Below are positions 61,980 to 64,000 of a DNA stretch of 64,000 nucleotides, piece by piece. The DNA lies in assembly GCF_006335125.1 (NCBI RefSeq), contig NZ_VDMO01000003.1, forward strand, positions 186,001 through 250,000. The letters run 5' to 3'. The first letter of the stretch is position 1. Each line of letters begins with the position of its first letter. Below the pieces are notes generated by a model. That model made no database searches. It was given only the letters and a program-made list of their open reading frames with translations, and was not told the DNA's origin. The DNA comes from Deinococcus radiopugnans ATCC 19172 (GTDB lineage Bacteria > Deinococcota > Deinococci > Deinococcales > Deinococcaceae). The position numbers were made by a program, and so were the translations under genes.

Positions 61980-62390
61980 GTGACGCCGCCCGCCTCCACC
62001 TCCTCCTCCCCCCAGGCCCCAGCCCGCCCGGTCAAACCGCTGTGGGTGGCGCTGGGCTTCGTGCTGTGCGCGATTGGTTTCGTGGGGCTGGTGCTGCCCG
62101 GCTTTCCGGGAACCGTGTGGTTCGTGCTGGCCGCCGCCAGCTTCGCGCGTGGCGATCCGCGCTGGGAGGCGTGGCTGCTGTCGCGCCCGGTGGTGGGGCA
62201 GCTGGTGCGCGACTACCGCGACGGCAAGGGCATGCCGCTGCGCGCCAAGTGGATCGCCTGTCTCTGCATCGCCGTGGCCGTGGGCTTCAGCCTGGGCCGC
62301 ATTCCGGTGCTGGTGGGGCAGGTGGGCTGGGTGCTGGTGGGCCTGTTCGGGATCTACTACATCAGCCTGCGGGTGCCGACGAAACGCTGA
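61980..62390 (+). CDS. DUF454 (YbaN) family small membrane protein
   Basis: 136 residues from GTG 61980, with TACCCT 7 nt upstream. Membrane helices at about 20-55 and 85-130 with the family pattern LWVALGFVLCAIGFVGLVLPGFPGT, FARGDPRWEAWLLSRPVVGQLVRDYRDGKGMPLRAKW. Unknown function in the inner membrane. Confidence 0.92.
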   Translation: MTPPASTSSSPQAPARPVKPLWVALGFVLCAIGFVGLVLPGFPGTVWFVLAAASFARGDPRWEAWLLSRPVVGQLVRDYRDGKGMPLRAKWIACLCIAVAVGFSLGRIPVLVGQVGWVLVGLFGIYYISLRVPTKR

Positions 62391-62408
62391 TCACCCCTCG
62401 CACCGCGA

Positions 62409-62458
62409 CACGCCATCAAAACCCCCCTCCTGCGACAGAGGGGGTCTTTGATGGCGTG
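62409..62458. terminator. Long bidirectional terminator hairpin
   Basis: Two 21-nt arms (62409-62429, 62438-62458; CACGCCATCAAA shared exactly) pair at 19 of 21 positions with an 8-nt loop. It separates the convergent DUF454 and thiamine-binding protein genes. Confidence 0.88.
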
Positions 62459-62469
62459 CGGTTTTCCGA

Positions 62470-63504
62470 CTAGCGTGCCCGCAGCACCTGCGTGACCCAG
62501 GTGTCCACCAGCCGCTGCGGATTGGCGGTCAGGCCGGGTTTGACGGCGGACAGCTGCGGCTGGGTGGCGAACTTGAACACCGGATCGAGTGGGGTGCCGC
62601 CCACCGCCGGGTAGATCCACATGCGGGTGGGGATGTCGGCCTGCACGCCCGCGCCCAGCATGAAATCCACGAATTTGCGGGCCAGGGCCGGCTGCCTGGC
62701 CCCCTTCAGGATGCCCACCCCCTCCAGTTGCAGCCAGGTGCTGCCGGGCAGGAACAGGTTGGCGGTGGGGGCCTGGGCGGGCAGTTTCTTGGCGTCGTAG
62801 TTGTCGGCGTAGAACACCTCGGCGGCGGGGCTGCTGGCGTACGACAGCACGATGGGGTACTTGCCGCCGTTGCGCGTGAACTCCTTGTTGTAGGCGTCGC
62901 TCCAGCCGCGCGTGACCTTCAGGCCGTTCAGGCGGGCCTCCCGCCACCACTGCCACGCGCCCGCCTCACCGTAGTGGTTGACCGTCGCCAGCAGAAAGGC
63001 CAGGCCGGGGCTGCTGGTGGCCGGGCTGGACACCACGGTCAACTTGGCGTAGGGCGGGGTCTTCAGATCATCCAGCGATTTCGGCAGGGCCAGCCCCGCC
63101 TTCTGGAAATACGCGCGGTCATAGTTGAGGGCCACGAAGCCGTAATCCACGGTGTTCAGCAATCCCGCGTCGTCCAGGCGGTAGGCCGGGGCCACCCTGG
63201 AGAGCGCGGGCGACTTGTAGGCCTGCAACAGATCGGCGCTGCGGGCGCGGCTGATCAGGCTGTTGTCCAGGCCGTACACCACGTCGGCCAGCGGGGCGCG
63301 GCGGGTCAGGATCAGTCGGTTGAGGAGTTCCCCGGCGTCGCCGCCCTTCACGAAGCGCACCCGCGCGTTGTGGGCCGCCTCGAAGGACGCCACCAGCTTC
63401 TTGTCCACGTCGAAGGAATCGTGGGTGATCACCGTCAGGGTGGTCTGGGCCGAAGCAACGCCCGTCAGAAGGAAAGCTGCCGTCAAAATACCTTGTATAC
63501 GCAT
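62470..63504 (-). CDS. thiB: Thiamine ABC transporter substrate-binding protein
   Basis: 344 residues from ATG 63504 with signal peptide [18 protein letters not shown]; an ATG five codons earlier (63519) directly follows the riboswitch terminator T run. ThiB/TbpA-type features: [46 protein letters not shown] [16 protein letters not shown] and [16 protein letters not shown]. It binds thiamine or its phosphates outside the membrane. Assignment is confirmed by the TPP riboswitch upstream. Permease and ATPase genes do not follow; a terminator lies just past the stop. Confidence 0.94.
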   Translation of the reverse strand: MRIQGILTAAFLLTGVASAQTTLTVITHDSFDVDKKLVASFEAAHNARVRFVKGGDAGELLNRLILTRRAPLADVVYGLDNSLISRARSADLLQAYKSPALSRVAPAYRLDDAGLLNTVDYGFVALNYDRAYFQKAGLALPKSLDDLKTPPYAKLTVVSSPATSSPGLAFLLATVNHYGEAGAWQWWREARLNGLKVTRGWSDAYNKEFTRNGGKYPIVLSYASSPAAEVFYADNYDAKKLPAQAPTANLFLPGSTWLQLEGVGILKGARQPALARKFVDFMLGAGVQADIPTRMWIYPAVGGTPLDPVFKFATQPQLSAVKPGLTANPQRLVDTWVTQVLRAR

Positions 63505-63519
63505 GCTGTTTCCGAACAT

Positions 63520-63546
63520 AAAAAAGCCCCCTCGCGTCACGAGGGG
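63520..63546 (-). terminator. Riboswitch-controlled terminator
   Basis: Reverse strand CCCCTCG, 5-nt loop, CGAGGGG (plus 63528-63546), GC, then TTTTTT (63520-63525) that runs straight into the ATG at 63519. Expression platform of the TPP riboswitch. Confidence 0.9.
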
Positions 63547-63583
63547 AAGCGGGGCCAACCGCCGAAGTCTTCGGGGCTGGCCG

Positions 63584-63670
<87 letters not shown>

Positions 63671-63753
63671 GCAGGCCCAAGGTAGCAGAGCGGCGCGGGG
63701 ACAAGCGTGCCTCACCCTGGGCGGTGGCCTTCACGGTTGGTCAATGGGCGAAG

Positions 63754-63781
63754 TTGCAGTGGTGGATGGACGCGCTAGGGT
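63754..63781 (+). promoter_or_regulatory. Leaderless promoter of the MFS gene
   Basis: TTGCAG (63754-63759), 16 nt, TAGGGT (63776-63781), then 7 nt to the ATG. No ribosome binding site. Confidence 0.5.
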
Positions 63782-63788
63782 TGAGGGC

Positions 63789-64000
63789 ATGAGCCGTCCT
63801 GACCTCGCCGCCCCCGAGTCGCTGGACGCTCCCGAGACGCCGGACGCCACCCCACCGATCACGCAACGACGCAAGCCCACCGCCACCCCGCTGCTGATCC
63901 TGGGGTTGATCGTGGTGGCGCTGAACCTGCGCCCTCCGATTGCCGGGTTTGGGCCGCTGCTGTCGCAGTTTCAGGCCGAGTTTCAGGTCAGTGCGGCCAC
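63789..64000 (+). CDS. MFS transporter, CynX/NimT-like (partial, runs off the right edge)
   Basis: The first 70 codons are present. A cytoplasmic Pro/Asp-rich tail is followed by the first membrane helix [26 protein letters not shown], whose NLRPPI signature is typical of CynX/NimT-type transporters for cyanate or nitroimidazole-like compounds. TAGGGT stands 7 nt before the ATG. Substrate cannot be judged from this part. Confidence 0.85.
   Translation, partial: MSRPDLAAPESLDAPETPDATPPITQRRKPTATPLLILGLIVVALNLRPPIAGFGPLLSQFQAEFQVSAA

Overview
The window is a high-GC bacterial chromosome segment that fits the genus Deinococcus. Three things point there. Gene starts are repeatedly preceded by a TAnnnT -10 box 5-7 nt before the ATG or GTG with no ribosome binding site, the leaderless pattern described for Deinococcus. 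There is a tmRNA whose tag begins GNQN. There is also a tellurium-stress type ATP-grasp / phosphoribosyltransferase-TRSP gene pair. No species is assigned. The gene content is mostly housekeeping and stress or repair functions with frequent strand switches. I see no prophage, CRISPR array, insertion-sequence transposase or rRNA.

Layout. 1-3.1 kb (minus): end of a Ter-associated cluster (PRTase-TRSP, ATP-grasp) and an unknown protein. 3.2-6.5 kb (plus): secreted von Willebrand A protein with three exact 90-residue repeats, a DUF2259 secreted protein, a VOC protein and a small Cys-containing protein. 6.5-11.9 kb: GNAT, mnmA, a stand-alone response regulator, a class A penicillin-binding protein and a thioredoxin-like secreted protein. 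11.9-20.9 kb: a frameshifted DinB protein, SDR, unknown protein, M24 peptidase, voltage-gated-like channel, HExxH protease-like protein, FMN hydroxy-acid oxidase, DUF427, pth and an M42 peptidase. 21-27.7 kb: lpd, a divergent P450/regulator pair, a membrane protein, gatB and an alpha/beta hydrolase.

27.8-31.2 kb (minus): copper delivery to cytochrome oxidase (PCuAC, SCO, CtaG) and a GGDEF cyclase. 31.2-34.7 kb: a double GNAT protein, a strong promoter with a structured RNA candidate, a 42-codon small gene, a RIO kinase, a DinB protein, and a MITE-like repeat beside an acetyltransferase remnant. 34.7-38.5 kb: large secreted protein with an Asp/Met-rich tail, carA and a secreted protein. 38.6-41.9 kb: repair locus in which a photolyase frame runs without a stop into uracil-DNA glycosylase, followed by a one-base-overlapping topoisomerase IB. 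41.9-45.6 kb (minus): amino-acid ABC permease and two close paralogous binding proteins flanking a SolA/sarcosine-oxidase-like enzyme, without an ATPase.

45.8-54.8 kb: UbiD decarboxylase, LivJ-like binding protein, tRNA-Leu(UAA), tmRNA, sulfurtransferase, unknown protein, hemW, DUF218 and DUF305. 54.9-61 kb (minus): SWIM/SNF2 helicase behind a leaderless 19-codon leader ORF, then an ExeM/NucH-type nuclease separated from a lamin-tail domain by an in-frame TAA. 61-64 kb: frameshifted phosphotransferase, DUF454, thiamine-binding protein under a TPP riboswitch with terminator, and the start of a CynX/NimT-like MFS transporter. Two single-base frameshifts plus one in-frame stop may be genuine decay or assembly errors.
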